Of a stretch of DNA of 64,000 nt, positions 42,372 to 50,548 are shown one piece after another. The translations under genes were made by a program, and so were the position numbers. The stretch covers positions 434,001 to 498,000 of the forward strand of contig CAWIIX010000030.1 in the NCBI GenBank assembly GCA_963836195.1. Reading direction: 5' to 3'. The notes under the pieces were generated by a model. That model was not told the origin of the DNA. It did not search any database and saw nothing but the letters and a program-made list of their open reading frames with translations. Source of the DNA: Trebonia sp963836195. GTDB taxonomy: Bacteria; Actinomycetota; Actinomycetes; Streptosporangiales; Streptosporangiaceae. Each line of letters starts with the position of its first letter. Position 1 is the stretch's first letter.

Positions 42372-43526
42372 ATGCCCGTCGAGTTCATCGGAATGATCGG
42401 CACCAAGAACGAATCGGAGATCCGGCTGACGGCAGGCCCGGTCATCGACCCCGACTACGTCCGGCGCTTCGCCCGGGCGCACGAGGACGCCGGGTTCGAC
42501 CGGGTGCTCATCGGCTACAGCTCCACCCGGCCCGACGGCACCCAGGTCGCCGCCTACGCCGCCGCGCACACCGAGCGGCTCGGCTTCCTGGTCGCGCACC
42601 GACCGGGGTTCGTCGCGCCGACCCTGGCCGCGCGGACGTTCGCCACCCTCGACCAGTTCACCGGCGGCCGGATCGCGGTGCACATCATCACCGGCGGCAG
42701 CGACGCCGAGCAGCGCCGCGACGGCGATCACCTGTCCAAGGACGAGCGCTACGACCGCACCGACGAGTACCTGGACATCCTCAAGCAGGCCTGGACCTCC
42801 GAGCAGCCGTTCTCCTACACCGGCCGGCACTACCAGATCGAGGACTTCTACTCCGAGGTCCGCTCCCCCCAGCGTCCAAGGATCAGGCTGTATTTCGGCG
42901 GCTCCTCGGCTGCCGCCTACCGGGTCGGGGGCAAGCACGCCGACACCTTCGCCCTCTGGGGCGAGCCCCTGGCGGAGACGAAGGAGCAGATCGACTCCGT
43001 CCACGCCGCCGCCCGGGCCGCGGGCCGCACCGACACCCCCGGGATCAGCGTGAGCTTCCGTCCCATCCTCGGCCCGACCGAGGACCTGGCCTGGGAGCGC
43101 GCCCACCGCATCCTGCAGACGACGAAGGAGAACGTGGCCGACTTCAGAGCCCGCCGCCGCCGCGAGACCTGGGGGCTCGGCGGCCAGCAGCCGCCCAACG
43201 TCGGCTCGCAGCGGCTGCTCGCCGCGGCCGAGAAGGGCGAGCTGCACGACCGGGCGCTGTGGACCCCGCTCGCCGCCGCCACCGGCGCGGCCGGCAACTC
43301 GACCGCGCTCGTCGGCACGCCCGACACGGTCGCCCAGGCGATCCTGGACTACCTCGACATCGGCGTCACCACGATCCTGATCAGGGGCTACGACCCCTAC
43401 GACGACGCCATCGACTACGGCCGCCAGCTGCTGCCGCTGGTCCGCGAGGAGGTCGCCCGGCGGGACGCGGACAAGCGCGCGGCCAACGCCGACGCCCGCC
43501 CGGCCGAGCAGGCGGTGCGGGCATGA
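42372..43526 (+). CDS. SsuD-type FMN-dependent monooxygenase (LLM family), copy 2
   Basis: The paralogue of the gene at 39767 shares MPVEFIGMI, AHRPGFVAPTLAARTFATLDQF, GGRIAVHIITGGSDAEQRRDGDHLSKDERY and IRLYFGGSSAAAYRVGGKHADTFALWGEP. I start it at 42372, where MPVEFIGMI aligns with copy 1 and GAGAGGCGG lies upstream; an ATG ten codons earlier is less likely. Differences cluster in the loop after LDILKQAW and at the C-terminus, so the two copies may prefer different substrates. The stop overlaps the next gene. Confidence 0.9.
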   Translation: MPVEFIGMIGTKNESEIRLTAGPVIDPDYVRRFARAHEDAGFDRVLIGYSSTRPDGTQVAAYAAAHTERLGFLVAHRPGFVAPTLAARTFATLDQFTGGRIAVHIITGGSDAEQRRDGDHLSKDERYDRTDEYLDILKQAWTSEQPFSYTGRHYQIEDFYSEVRSPQRPRIRLYFGGSSAAAYRVGGKHADTFALWGEPLAETKEQIDSVHAAARAAGRTDTPGISVSFRPILGPTEDLAWERAHRILQTTKENVADFRARRRRETWGLGGQQPPNVGSQRLLAAAEKGELHDRALWTPLAAATGAAGNSTALVGTPDTVAQAILDYLDIGVTTILIRGYDPYDDAIDYGRQLLPLVREEVARRDADKRAANADARPAEQAVRA

Positions 43527-44884
43527 CCGGGCGGCAGCGGCAGCTCAAGCTCGGCGCCGTCACCATGGGAGCGGGCGGCCCCGGCCAGCGCTACCTCTGG
43601 CTCGACCCGGAGATCCCCGGCGACGCCAGCGTCAACGTCGACTGGTACATCGAGCAGGCTCGGCTGGCCGAGGCGGCCAAGTTCGACCTCATCTTCATCG
43701 TCGACAGCCAGTTCATCACCCCCGACTCGCCGCCGCACTACCTCAACCGGCTCGAGCCGATGACGCTGCTGTCGGCCCTCGCCGTGACCACCCGGCACCT
43801 GGGCCTGGTCGCCACTATGACCACGTCCTACAACGACCCGTTCAACCTCGCCCGCCGCCTGGCGTCGCTCGACCTCATCTCCGGCGGAAGGTCCGGCTGG
43901 AACGTGGTCACCAGCGGCGATGCCGGCGCGGCGGCCAACTTCAGCCGCGACGAGCACTTCGACTACGACGCCCGCTACGCCCGCGGCCTTGAGTTCGTCC
44001 GGGTCGCCCAGGGCCTGTGGGACTCCTACGAGGCGGACGCGTTCCCCCGCGACCGCGCGACCCGGACCTTCCTCGACCCGACCAGGCAGCATCAGCTCAA
44101 CCACCGGGGCGAGCACTTCCAGGTCCAAGGCCCGCTCAACGTCTCAAGGTCACCCCAGGGGCAGCCGGTGATCTTCCAGGCGGGCGACTCCGAGCAGGGC
44201 CGCGACCTCGGCGCCACCATCGGCGAGGGCATCTTCACCCACGCCGCCTCGCTCGAGCAGGGCCAGGCGTTCTACGCCGACATCAAGTCCCGCGCCGCCG
44301 CCAAGGGCCGCGACCCCGACCACCTGGTGGTGATGCCCGGCATGCGGGTGTACGTCGGCGACACCGACGCCGACGCGCGGGAGATCGAGCGCGACCTCCA
44401 GCTCGCCGCCCAGGACTTCGACAAGGCCCTGGCCGAGCTCGGCCGCCCGTTCGCCTGGCACGACTTCCGCCAGTACGACCTCGACGCCCCGTTCCCGCAG
44501 CAGGCGCTCGTCCACGCCGAGCGCGGCTTCCGCACCAACGCCGAGAAGATCGCCAAGCTCGCCCGCGACCGCGACCTCACGCTCCGGCAGACGGTCGAGT
44601 CGATCTCCTCACCCAAGCCCACCCCGTTCGCGGGCGCCCCGGCCACCGTCGCCGACCAGATCACCCGCTGGTTCGACGCCCGCGCCCTCGACGGCATCAA
44701 CTACCACATCGCCACCCCCGCCCAGTGGCGCCGCTTCCGCGAAGAGGTCGTCCCCATCCTCCAAGAGCGCGGCGTCGTCCGCCGCGAGTACGACTCCACC
44801 ACCCTCCGCGGCAACCTCGGCCTCCCCGTCCCCGACAACCGCCACACCGCCGCCCGCCCCCACCCCGCTCTCCAGAAAATCTAA
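43523..44884 (+). CDS. NtaA/SnaA/DszA-type FMN-dependent monooxygenase, copy 2
   Basis: The intact 453-aa protein has LKLGAVTMGAGGPGQRYLWLDPEIPGDASVN, FDLIFIVDSQFITPDSPPHYLNRLEPMTLLSALAV, SGGRSGWNVVTSGDAGAAANFSRDEHFDYDARYARG, HRGEHFQVQGPLNVSRSPQGQPVIFQAGDSEQGRD, and WHDFRQYDLDAPFPQ. This is the NtaA/DszA plan. A stretch of about 190 bp (from near 44051) is almost identical to copy 1 even at silent sites, while flanks have diverged, which suggests gene conversion. It would act with an FMN reductase from elsewhere. Confidence 0.9.
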   Translation: MTGRQRQLKLGAVTMGAGGPGQRYLWLDPEIPGDASVNVDWYIEQARLAEAAKFDLIFIVDSQFITPDSPPHYLNRLEPMTLLSALAVTTRHLGLVATMTTSYNDPFNLARRLASLDLISGGRSGWNVVTSGDAGAAANFSRDEHFDYDARYARGLEFVRVAQGLWDSYEADAFPRDRATRTFLDPTRQHQLNHRGEHFQVQGPLNVSRSPQGQPVIFQAGDSEQGRDLGATIGEGIFTHAASLEQGQAFYADIKSRAAAKGRDPDHLVVMPGMRVYVGDTDADAREIERDLQLAAQDFDKALAELGRPFAWHDFRQYDLDAPFPQQALVHAERGFRTNAEKIAKLARDRDLTLRQTVESISSPKPTPFAGAPATVADQITRWFDARALDGINYHIATPAQWRRFREEVVPILQERGVVRREYDSTTLRGNLGLPVPDNRHTAARPHPALQKI

Positions 44885-44937
44885 CCCCAGTCCCCTCCCG
44901 AACGGCCGCGCCCGACCCCGGCCCCGCCCATCTCCCT

Positions 44938-45000
44938 TTTACCGCCAGCCCACCCCGCTTTACCGCCAGCCCACCCCGCTTTACCGCCAGCCCACCCCGC
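44938..45000. repeat. Three perfect tandem 21-bp repeats, intergenic
   Basis: The unit begins TTTACCGCCAGCCC and is present three times without change. It lies 54 bp after the monooxygenase stop and directly abuts the dispersed AACAGCAAGAAG repeat. Confidence 0.9.
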
Positions 45001-45003
45001 GCA

Positions 45004-45018
45004 GATAACAGCAAGAAG
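45004..45018. repeat. Dispersed 15-nt repeat, copy c
   Basis: GATAACAGCAAGAAG, the same core as copies a and b at 29.3-29.4 kb. With copy d it brackets the inverted array 45061-45184. Confidence 0.75.
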
Positions 45019-45060
45019 TGTGGCAGGCGACCAGCGTCGGCCGGTCCGGCGTCCGGCGTC

Positions 45061-45184
45061 TTGGCGTTGCGGCCCATCGCGCCAAAACGGCCATGGTGTT
45101 GTGGCCCTCACCGCCCGTCCTATTGGCGCAGCGGGCCACAACGCCAGCTGTCCTTTAGCGCTGTGGGCCACAGAACCAAACGCC
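45061..45184. repeat. Inverted array of four related 24-31 nt units
   Basis: Units with the core GGGCCACAACGCCA are at 45061-45089 and 45094-45117 (minus orientation) and at 45121-45147 and 45154-45184 (plus orientation). The inner pair forms a perfect 10-bp stem (45098-45107 with 45133-45142). Open frames through it look non-coding. Together with the flanking repeats this fills the 340-bp gap between the monooxygenase and methyltransferase genes. Confidence 0.6.
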
Positions 45185-45190
45185 CCGCGG

Positions 45191-45218
45191 TTAACAGCAA
45201 GAAGCGCGACGATACCGT
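45191..45218 (+). promoter_or_regulatory. Promoter of the methyltransferase gene, overlapping repeat copy d
   Basis: TTAACA (45191-45196) and TACCGT (45213-45218) are 16 bp apart, six bases before GTG 45225, so transcription would be leaderless. The -35 is part of TTAACAGCAAGAAGC (45191-45205), the fourth copy of the dispersed repeat. Confidence 0.5.
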
Positions 45219-45224
45219 GGGCCG

Positions 45225-45914
45225 GTGAGCCTGGCTGCAGCGTGGGAGGACCACGCAGACGAGTGGATTCAGTGGGCGCGAACGTCGGCCCACGACGGAT
45301 TCTGGACCGGAACCTGGCCGGCCCTGCGGGCGATGCTGCCGGGGCCGGGCGGCGGCCCGGTCATCGATGTCGGGTGCGGCGAGGGCCGGGCCGCGAGGGA
45401 GCTGGTCAGCCTTGGCTACCAGCGGATCGTCGGCGTCGAGCGGTCCCCGACGCTGGCGGCCGCGGCCGCAGCGGCCTCGCCGGGAGTGCCGGTGCTGATC
45501 GGCGACGCGGCCGCGCTGCCGATCGCCGATGCGAGCGCGGAACTGGTCCTGGCCTGCATGTCGCTGCTCGACGTCGACGACTTCACCGGGGCGGTGAGCG
45601 AGATCGGCCGGGTGCTGCGGCCCGACGGCGCGCTATGCCTGGCGGTGGTCCACCCGTTCGCCTCCGCCGAGGACGTCGGCCGCATGCACACCGGCGACTT
45701 CCGGGTGTCGGACCGCTACCTGGATCAGCGCCGGTACATCGACAGCATTGAGCGCGACGGGCTGGCGATGACGTTCACCAGCATGCACCGGCCGCTCAGC
45801 GCCTACACCGCGGCCCTGTTCGCGAACGGCATGGCGATCACCGCGCTGACCGAGGGCGGCGGCGGCACCGTGCCGTGGCTGCTGGCGCTCCGGGCCGACA
45901 AGCTTCCCCGCTAG
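45225..45914 (+). CDS. Class I SAM-dependent methyltransferase
   Basis: The 229-aa protein has the UbiE/COQ5-like Methyltransf_11 core: VIDVGCGEGRAARELVSLGY (motif I), VGVERS (motif II), GDAAALPIADASAELVLACMSLLDVDD and IGRVLRPDGALCLAVVHP. The substrate is unknown; the C-terminal half (YIDSIERDGLAMTFTSMHRPLSAY) resembles small-molecule methyltransferases. A GTG start fits a leaderless promoter. It converges on the penicillin-binding protein gene, 15 bp away. Confidence 0.87.
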   Translation: MSLAAAWEDHADEWIQWARTSAHDGFWTGTWPALRAMLPGPGGGPVIDVGCGEGRAARELVSLGYQRIVGVERSPTLAAAAAAASPGVPVLIGDAAALPIADASAELVLACMSLLDVDDFTGAVSEIGRVLRPDGALCLAVVHPFASAEDVGRMHTGDFRVSDRYLDQRRYIDSIERDGLAMTFTSMHRPLSAYTAALFANGMAITALTEGGGGTVPWLLALRADKLPR

Positions 45915-45929
45915 CCGGGCCAGCTTCCG

Positions 45930-48269
45930 CTAGCCGGAGTAGGAGTCGAGGAACGACTTGACCTCGGGGCCCGCGAATTGGGCGCCGTAGCCTGCGTTGA
46001 GCACGAGGGCGGCCACCGCGACGTCCTTGGTCGGGTCGAAGGCGATCAGCCAGCTGTTGGGCTGGCCCTGCTTCATGACGTCGGCCGTCCCGGTCTTGGC
46101 GTAGACGGTCGGGCCGAAGCCGACGTTAGCCGCCGTCCCGGAGGCGACCACGGCCCGCATCATCTCCTTGAGGTCGTTGTCGGTGGCGGCGGGCAGCGGG
46201 CTGGCGGTCACCTGCTTGGTCCCCGCAGTCAGGATCGGCTGCTTGAACGAGCCGTTCTCCACGGTCGCGGCGACCGAGGCCATCGCCAGCGGCGACGCGG
46301 TCAGCGCGCCCTCGCCCCACGTCTCCTGGGCGAGCTCGGCCCCCGAGGCGGTGGCGGGCACGTTCATGTACGACCCGGTGATGTTGCCGCCGAGGCCGAT
46401 GTCCCACTTCTGGTCGAGCCCGTAGTAGTCCTTCGCGGTCGACGCCAGCTTGCCGTACAGGTCCCCGTACCACTGGTCGAACGCGTTGTTGCAGGACTGC
46501 GCGAAGTCGGTGATGAACGGGGTCCCGGCCGGGAAGGACTCATTCTGGTCGTTGTGGTACGTGATCCCCTGGACCTTGAACGTCGGGGGGCACGAGACCG
46601 GCGACTGCGGGCTGCTCAGAATCCCGTTGTTGAACAGCGCGGTCGAGGTGATGACCTTGAACGACGACCCGGGCGCGACCGCGGCGGTGAGCGCGAAGTC
46701 GTTGAAATTGTCGTTGTTGGCGATCGCGAGTATGTCGCCGGTCGAGGGCTGGATGACGACCATCGAGCTCATCGCGTGCTCGCCGACCGCGCTGCGGGCG
46801 GCGCTCTCGGCCGACGAGTTGATCGTGGTGCCGAGCGACGCGAGGTTCACCGGGGAGACGACAATCGCCTGGGTGCCGGGCACCGCCGTGCCGGCCTTCT
46901 TCCCCACCGCGTCCTGGATCTCGACGTCGAGACCCGCCTTGACCTTGGAAGCCGGCGGCGCGGCGGACATATCGTGCGCGATGTTGGTCAGCCCGGCGTC
47001 GCCATAGCTGGTGAGGTCCTCGCCGCCCGCGTCGGTGACCACGCCGACCGTCGGGGCGACCGAGACGGCCGCCAGCCGAGTTGCCGCGGTGAGGTTGGGC
47101 GCGACCACGTCGGGCTTCCACTGGACGAACCAGACCGAGGAATTCGGCTGCTGGTAAGCGACCAGCGTCGAGTGGTAGCCCCAGGTGCCGCGGATCACCG
47201 AAGAGCCGTACTTGGAAGCCACCGACGCGTTGACGGTGAACTTGGCCGTCTCGCTGGGCGCGGCGGCGGTGGACGTGGGGGATCCGGCGACGCTGTCGGT
47301 CGTCGCGGTCATCTTCCCCAGGTCCAGGTACTTGGTGTTCATCGCGAGGTAGGCCTTGGCCGCGGCGTGCTGGTCGGTGAGCTTGGCCGCCGCCGTCAGG
47401 TTCCCGCTCCGCCAGGCGCTGAGGAACGCGGCCGCGACCTGCTGCCCGTCCTGCTGCGGGGTTGACCCGGTCGGGATCATGCCGTACGCCGGCGCGCCCG
47501 GGCCCTTGTTGAGCTCCTTGACGCCGATCCCGACGCCCGCCGCGACCACGATCACCGCGACGGCGGCAATCGCGATCACCTTGCCGCGCTTACCCGGCTG
47601 GCGCTGCTTCTTCTCTCGGCCGCCGCCGTGCCCGGAGCCGCCGTCGCCCGCGGGCGGGACGGGCGGCGGCGGCTGCTCCCATTCCGGCCTCGGGCCGAAC
47701 GGCCCCAGTCCGCCCTGGCCGCCGCCCTGCTGGTTGTACGCCTGCTGGCCGTAGCCGGTCTGCTCGTACCCCTGCTGGCCGTACCCCTGCTGGCCGTACC
47801 CCTGCTGGCCGTACCCCTGCTGGTTGTATGCCTGCTGGCCGTACCCTTGCTGGCCGTACCCTTGCTGGCCGTACCCCGGCTGCTGGCCGTAGCCCTGCTG
47901 CCCCTGGGGCGGCTGCCACCCGCCCTGCTGGCCGTAACTCTGCTGGCCGTAGCCTTGCTGCTGCCCGTAGCCTTGCTGCTCCTGAGGCGGCTGCCATCCG
48001 CCCTGCTGCTGCCCGTGGCCCTGCTGCTGCCCGTGGCCCTGCTGCCCTTGTCCGGACGAGCCCCACGGCGGCTGCTCCTGCTGCCCCTGCTGGTCCCAGG
48101 GCGGACCGTAGCTCTGCTGCCCGTTGGCCTGCGGCCGCTGGCCCGGCTGTCCGTTCGCGCCCTGCCCGTTCGCGCCCTGCCCGTTCGTTCCCTGGGCCGG
48201 CATGGCAGCGGTCGGCTCGTCGCCACCCCACGGTCCGGGTGAGCTGCTCTTGTTCGGGTCGCTCGTCAC
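45930..48269 (-). CDS. Penicillin-binding protein (transpeptidase) with Q/G/Y-rich N-terminus
   Basis: About 200 cytoplasmic residues are a low-complexity QQGYG-repeat tract, followed by a basic patch and membrane helix (KVIAIAAVAVIVVAAGVGIGV). Outside come an NTF2-like MecA_N domain (AAAFLSAWRSGNLTAAAKLTD), a linker and the transpeptidase domain with SxxK in PGSSFKVITS, SxN in SCNNAF and KTG in AKTGTAD. It should cross-link peptidoglycan. I use GTG 48269: TACGGT seven bases upstream gives a leaderless start, and MTSDPNK is a natural N-terminus; GTG 48329 and ATG 48290 are alternatives. Confidence 0.88.
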   Translation of the reverse strand: MTSDPNKSSSPGPWGGDEPTAAMPAQGTNGQGANGQGANGQPGQRPQANGQQSYGPPWDQQGQQEQPPWGSSGQGQQGHGQQQGHGQQQGGWQPPQEQQGYGQQQGYGQQSYGQQGGWQPPQGQQGYGQQPGYGQQGYGQQGYGQQAYNQQGYGQQGYGQQGYGQQGYEQTGYGQQAYNQQGGGQGGLGPFGPRPEWEQPPPPVPPAGDGGSGHGGGREKKQRQPGKRGKVIAIAAVAVIVVAAGVGIGVKELNKGPGAPAYGMIPTGSTPQQDGQQVAAAFLSAWRSGNLTAAAKLTDQHAAAKAYLAMNTKYLDLGKMTATTDSVAGSPTSTAAAPSETAKFTVNASVASKYGSSVIRGTWGYHSTLVAYQQPNSSVWFVQWKPDVVAPNLTAATRLAAVSVAPTVGVVTDAGGEDLTSYGDAGLTNIAHDMSAAPPASKVKAGLDVEIQDAVGKKAGTAVPGTQAIVVSPVNLASLGTTINSSAESAARSAVGEHAMSSMVVIQPSTGDILAIANNDNFNDFALTAAVAPGSSFKVITSTALFNNGILSSPQSPVSCPPTFKVQGITYHNDQNESFPAGTPFITDFAQSCNNAFDQWYGDLYGKLASTAKDYYGLDQKWDIGLGGNITGSYMNVPATASGAELAQETWGEGALTASPLAMASVAATVENGSFKQPILTAGTKQVTASPLPAATDNDLKEMMRAVVASGTAANVGFGPTVYAKTGTADVMKQGQPNSWLIAFDPTKDVAVAALVLNAGYGAQFAGPEVKSFLDSYSG

Positions 48270-48392
48270 CCCATCGACCGTACCTACCATCGGGCGATGC
48301 TCGGTAAAGAATGCGTCAAAATCAACCACTGAAATCCGACTGAAACCGCTGCCAGGCCGCGCCGTCGCGCGGCCGGGCCAGACGTCGCCCGA

Positions 48393-50531
48393 TTAGTCGG
48401 CGTTCGCGGTGACGATGATCCAGGCCAGCACCAGCGCCTCTTCCTGCCAGGCGTCGTATCGCCCGCTCCGGCCGGCGTGCCCGGCCTCCATCTCCGTCTT
48501 CAGCAGGAACGGCCCGCCCGAGGCGACCGCGCGCAGCCGCGCCGTCCACTTCGCGGGCTCGTGGTACAGCACCCGGGTGTCGTTCAGCGACGTGATCGCG
48601 AAGATCGCCGGGTAGGCGGCGGCGGCCACGTTCTCGTACGGCGTGTACGACTTCATGTACTCGTACACGGCGGCGTCGTGCAACGGGTCGCCCCACTCCT
48701 CCCACTCGGTCACGGTGAGCGGCAGCGACGGGTCGAGGATCGAGTTCAGCGCGTCGACGAACGGAACCTGGGCGACGATCCCGGCGAACGCCGACGGCGC
48801 CAGGTTCGCGACCGCGCCCATCAGCAGCCCGCCGGCCGAGCCGCCCCGGGCGACCAGCCGCGACGGTGACGTCCAGCCGGCCGCGGTCAGGTGCTCGGCC
48901 GACGCCACGAAGTCGGTGAACGTGTTCCGCTTGGTCAGCATCTTGCCGTCGTCGTACCAGGGTCGGCCCATCTCGCCGCCGCCCCGGATGTGCGCGATCG
49001 CGAACACGAAGCCGCGGTCGAGCAGCGAAAGCCGGGAAATGGAGAAGAAGGGGTCGATCGAGATCTCGTAGCTGCCGTACCCGTACAGCAGGCACGGCGC
49101 GGATCCGTCGCGCGGGGTGCCCTTCGGGCACACGATCGAGATCGGCACCCGGGTGCCGTCCGCGGCCGTCGCCCACTCGCGGTACTGCTCGTAGGCGGCG
49201 GGGTCGTAGGGGACCCCGGACGGCGACGGTAGCACCTGCTGCTGCTTGAGCAGGGTGAGGGCGCCGGTCGCGAGGTCCAGGTCGTAGACCGTGGACGGCG
49301 TGACCATCGAGGTGTAGCCGAGCCGGAACCGGGTCTGGGTGTACTCCGGGTTCGACCCCGGGCCGACCGTGTAGAGCGGCTCCGGGAAGGTGACCGGCCG
49401 CTCCGGGCCCGCCCCGGAGGCAGGCAGCACCGACAGCCCGGTCAGGCCGTCGCGGCGGTAGGAGAGCACCAGGAAGTCCGCGAACGCGTCCACCGACAGC
49501 AGCCGGGTGTCGGCCCGGTGCGCGATCACGGGCGTCCACGAGGCGGCGTCGCCGTAACCCGCGGCGCCGGGCAGCGGCGCGGCGGCCAACTCGAAGTTCT
49601 CGGCCCCGTCGTTGTGCAGGATGAGCAGCCGGTCGCCGGCCACCTCGACGCCGTACTCCACGCCCTGTCGTCGGGGCGCGACGACCGCGAACGAGCCCGC
49701 CGGGTCGGCCGCGTCGAGCAGCCACGCCTCGCTGGTCAGCTTGGACGCGGTCTGGATCTCGATGAAGCGCTCGTCGCGGCTGGTGCCCACCCCGAGCCAG
49801 AACTTCTCGTCGGCCTCCTCGAAGACCACCACGTCGTCGGCGGCGGGCGTCCCGATCACGTGCCGCCAGACCCGGTACGGGCGCCACGCCTCGTCGACGG
49901 TGACGTAGAACAGGGTTGAGCCGTCACGGGACCAGGCGCAGCCGTAGTAGGTATCGGGGACCTCGTCGTCAAGCACCGAGCCGGTCGCCAGGTCCTTCAC
50001 CCGCAGCGTGAACCGCTCGTCGCCGGAGAAGTCGGTCGAGTAGGCGAGCAGCCGCTCGTCGGGGCTGACCGACACCGCGCCGAGCGAGAAGAACGCGGAC
50101 CCGGCCGCGAGCTCGTTCCCGTCGAGCAGCACCTCCTCGCCGGCCAGCGGCTTGCCGTCCTCCGGCATCGGCGGGGTGATCTCGCCTTCCGCGACTCGCC
50201 GGCGGCACTGGATCGAGTACTGCTTGCCTTCTTCCGTGCGCGCGTACCGCCACCAGTTCCCCTTGCGCACCGGCACCGACAGGTCGGTCTCCTGGGTGCG
50301 CGCCTTGATCTCGTCGAAGATCGACGATCGCAGCTCCGCCAGCCCGGCGGTCGACGCCTCGGTATAGGCGTTCTCCGCCTCCAGGTAGGCGATGACCTCC
50401 GGGTCCTTCGGGTCGGCGAGCCAGGCGTAGGGATCGTCGACCGTGTCGCCGTGGTACGTCCGCTCGGCGGGCACCTGCTTGGCGATCGGCGGGGTCGACG
50501 CGGTCGGGGACGAGGGCGGCACAGAGCTCAT
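48393..50531 (-). CDS. ptrB: Oligopeptidase B / prolyl oligopeptidase family (S9)
   Basis: An N-terminal seven-bladed propeller (HGDTVDDPYAWLAD, then repeats to about residue 410) precedes the alpha/beta-hydrolase domain with GYGSYEISIDPFFS, HIRGGGEMGRPWYDDGK, the nucleophile GGSAGGLLMG, the acid SLNDTRV and the catalytic His in MEAGHAGRSGR. This is a cytosolic serine peptidase that cuts short peptides after basic residues. TAGACT eight bases before ATG 50531 indicates a leaderless message; a GTG at 50552 is possible. An SDR gene ends 17 bp upstream on the same strand. Confidence 0.92.
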   Translation of the reverse strand: MSSVPPSSPTASTPPIAKQVPAERTYHGDTVDDPYAWLADPKDPEVIAYLEAENAYTEASTAGLAELRSSIFDEIKARTQETDLSVPVRKGNWWRYARTEEGKQYSIQCRRRVAEGEITPPMPEDGKPLAGEEVLLDGNELAAGSAFFSLGAVSVSPDERLLAYSTDFSGDERFTLRVKDLATGSVLDDEVPDTYYGCAWSRDGSTLFYVTVDEAWRPYRVWRHVIGTPAADDVVVFEEADEKFWLGVGTSRDERFIEIQTASKLTSEAWLLDAADPAGSFAVVAPRRQGVEYGVEVAGDRLLILHNDGAENFELAAAPLPGAAGYGDAASWTPVIAHRADTRLLSVDAFADFLVLSYRRDGLTGLSVLPASGAGPERPVTFPEPLYTVGPGSNPEYTQTRFRLGYTSMVTPSTVYDLDLATGALTLLKQQQVLPSPSGVPYDPAAYEQYREWATAADGTRVPISIVCPKGTPRDGSAPCLLYGYGSYEISIDPFFSISRLSLLDRGFVFAIAHIRGGGEMGRPWYDDGKMLTKRNTFTDFVASAEHLTAAGWTSPSRLVARGGSAGGLLMGAVANLAPSAFAGIVAQVPFVDALNSILDPSLPLTVTEWEEWGDPLHDAAVYEYMKSYTPYENVAAAAYPAIFAITSLNDTRVLYHEPAKWTARLRAVASGGPFLLKTEMEAGHAGRSGRYDAWQEEALVLAWIIVTANAD

Positions 50532-50548
50532 GAGGGAACAGTCTAGAC

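Noticed and set aside
34117..44884. Biosynthetic gene cluster using the FMN monooxygenases
   Set aside because: No synthase, synthetase or tailoring set is present; gene families point to uptake and catabolism.
44938..45205. CRISPR-like array
   Set aside because: The tandem units touch without spacers and the other units face both ways with irregular gaps; no cas gene is nearby.
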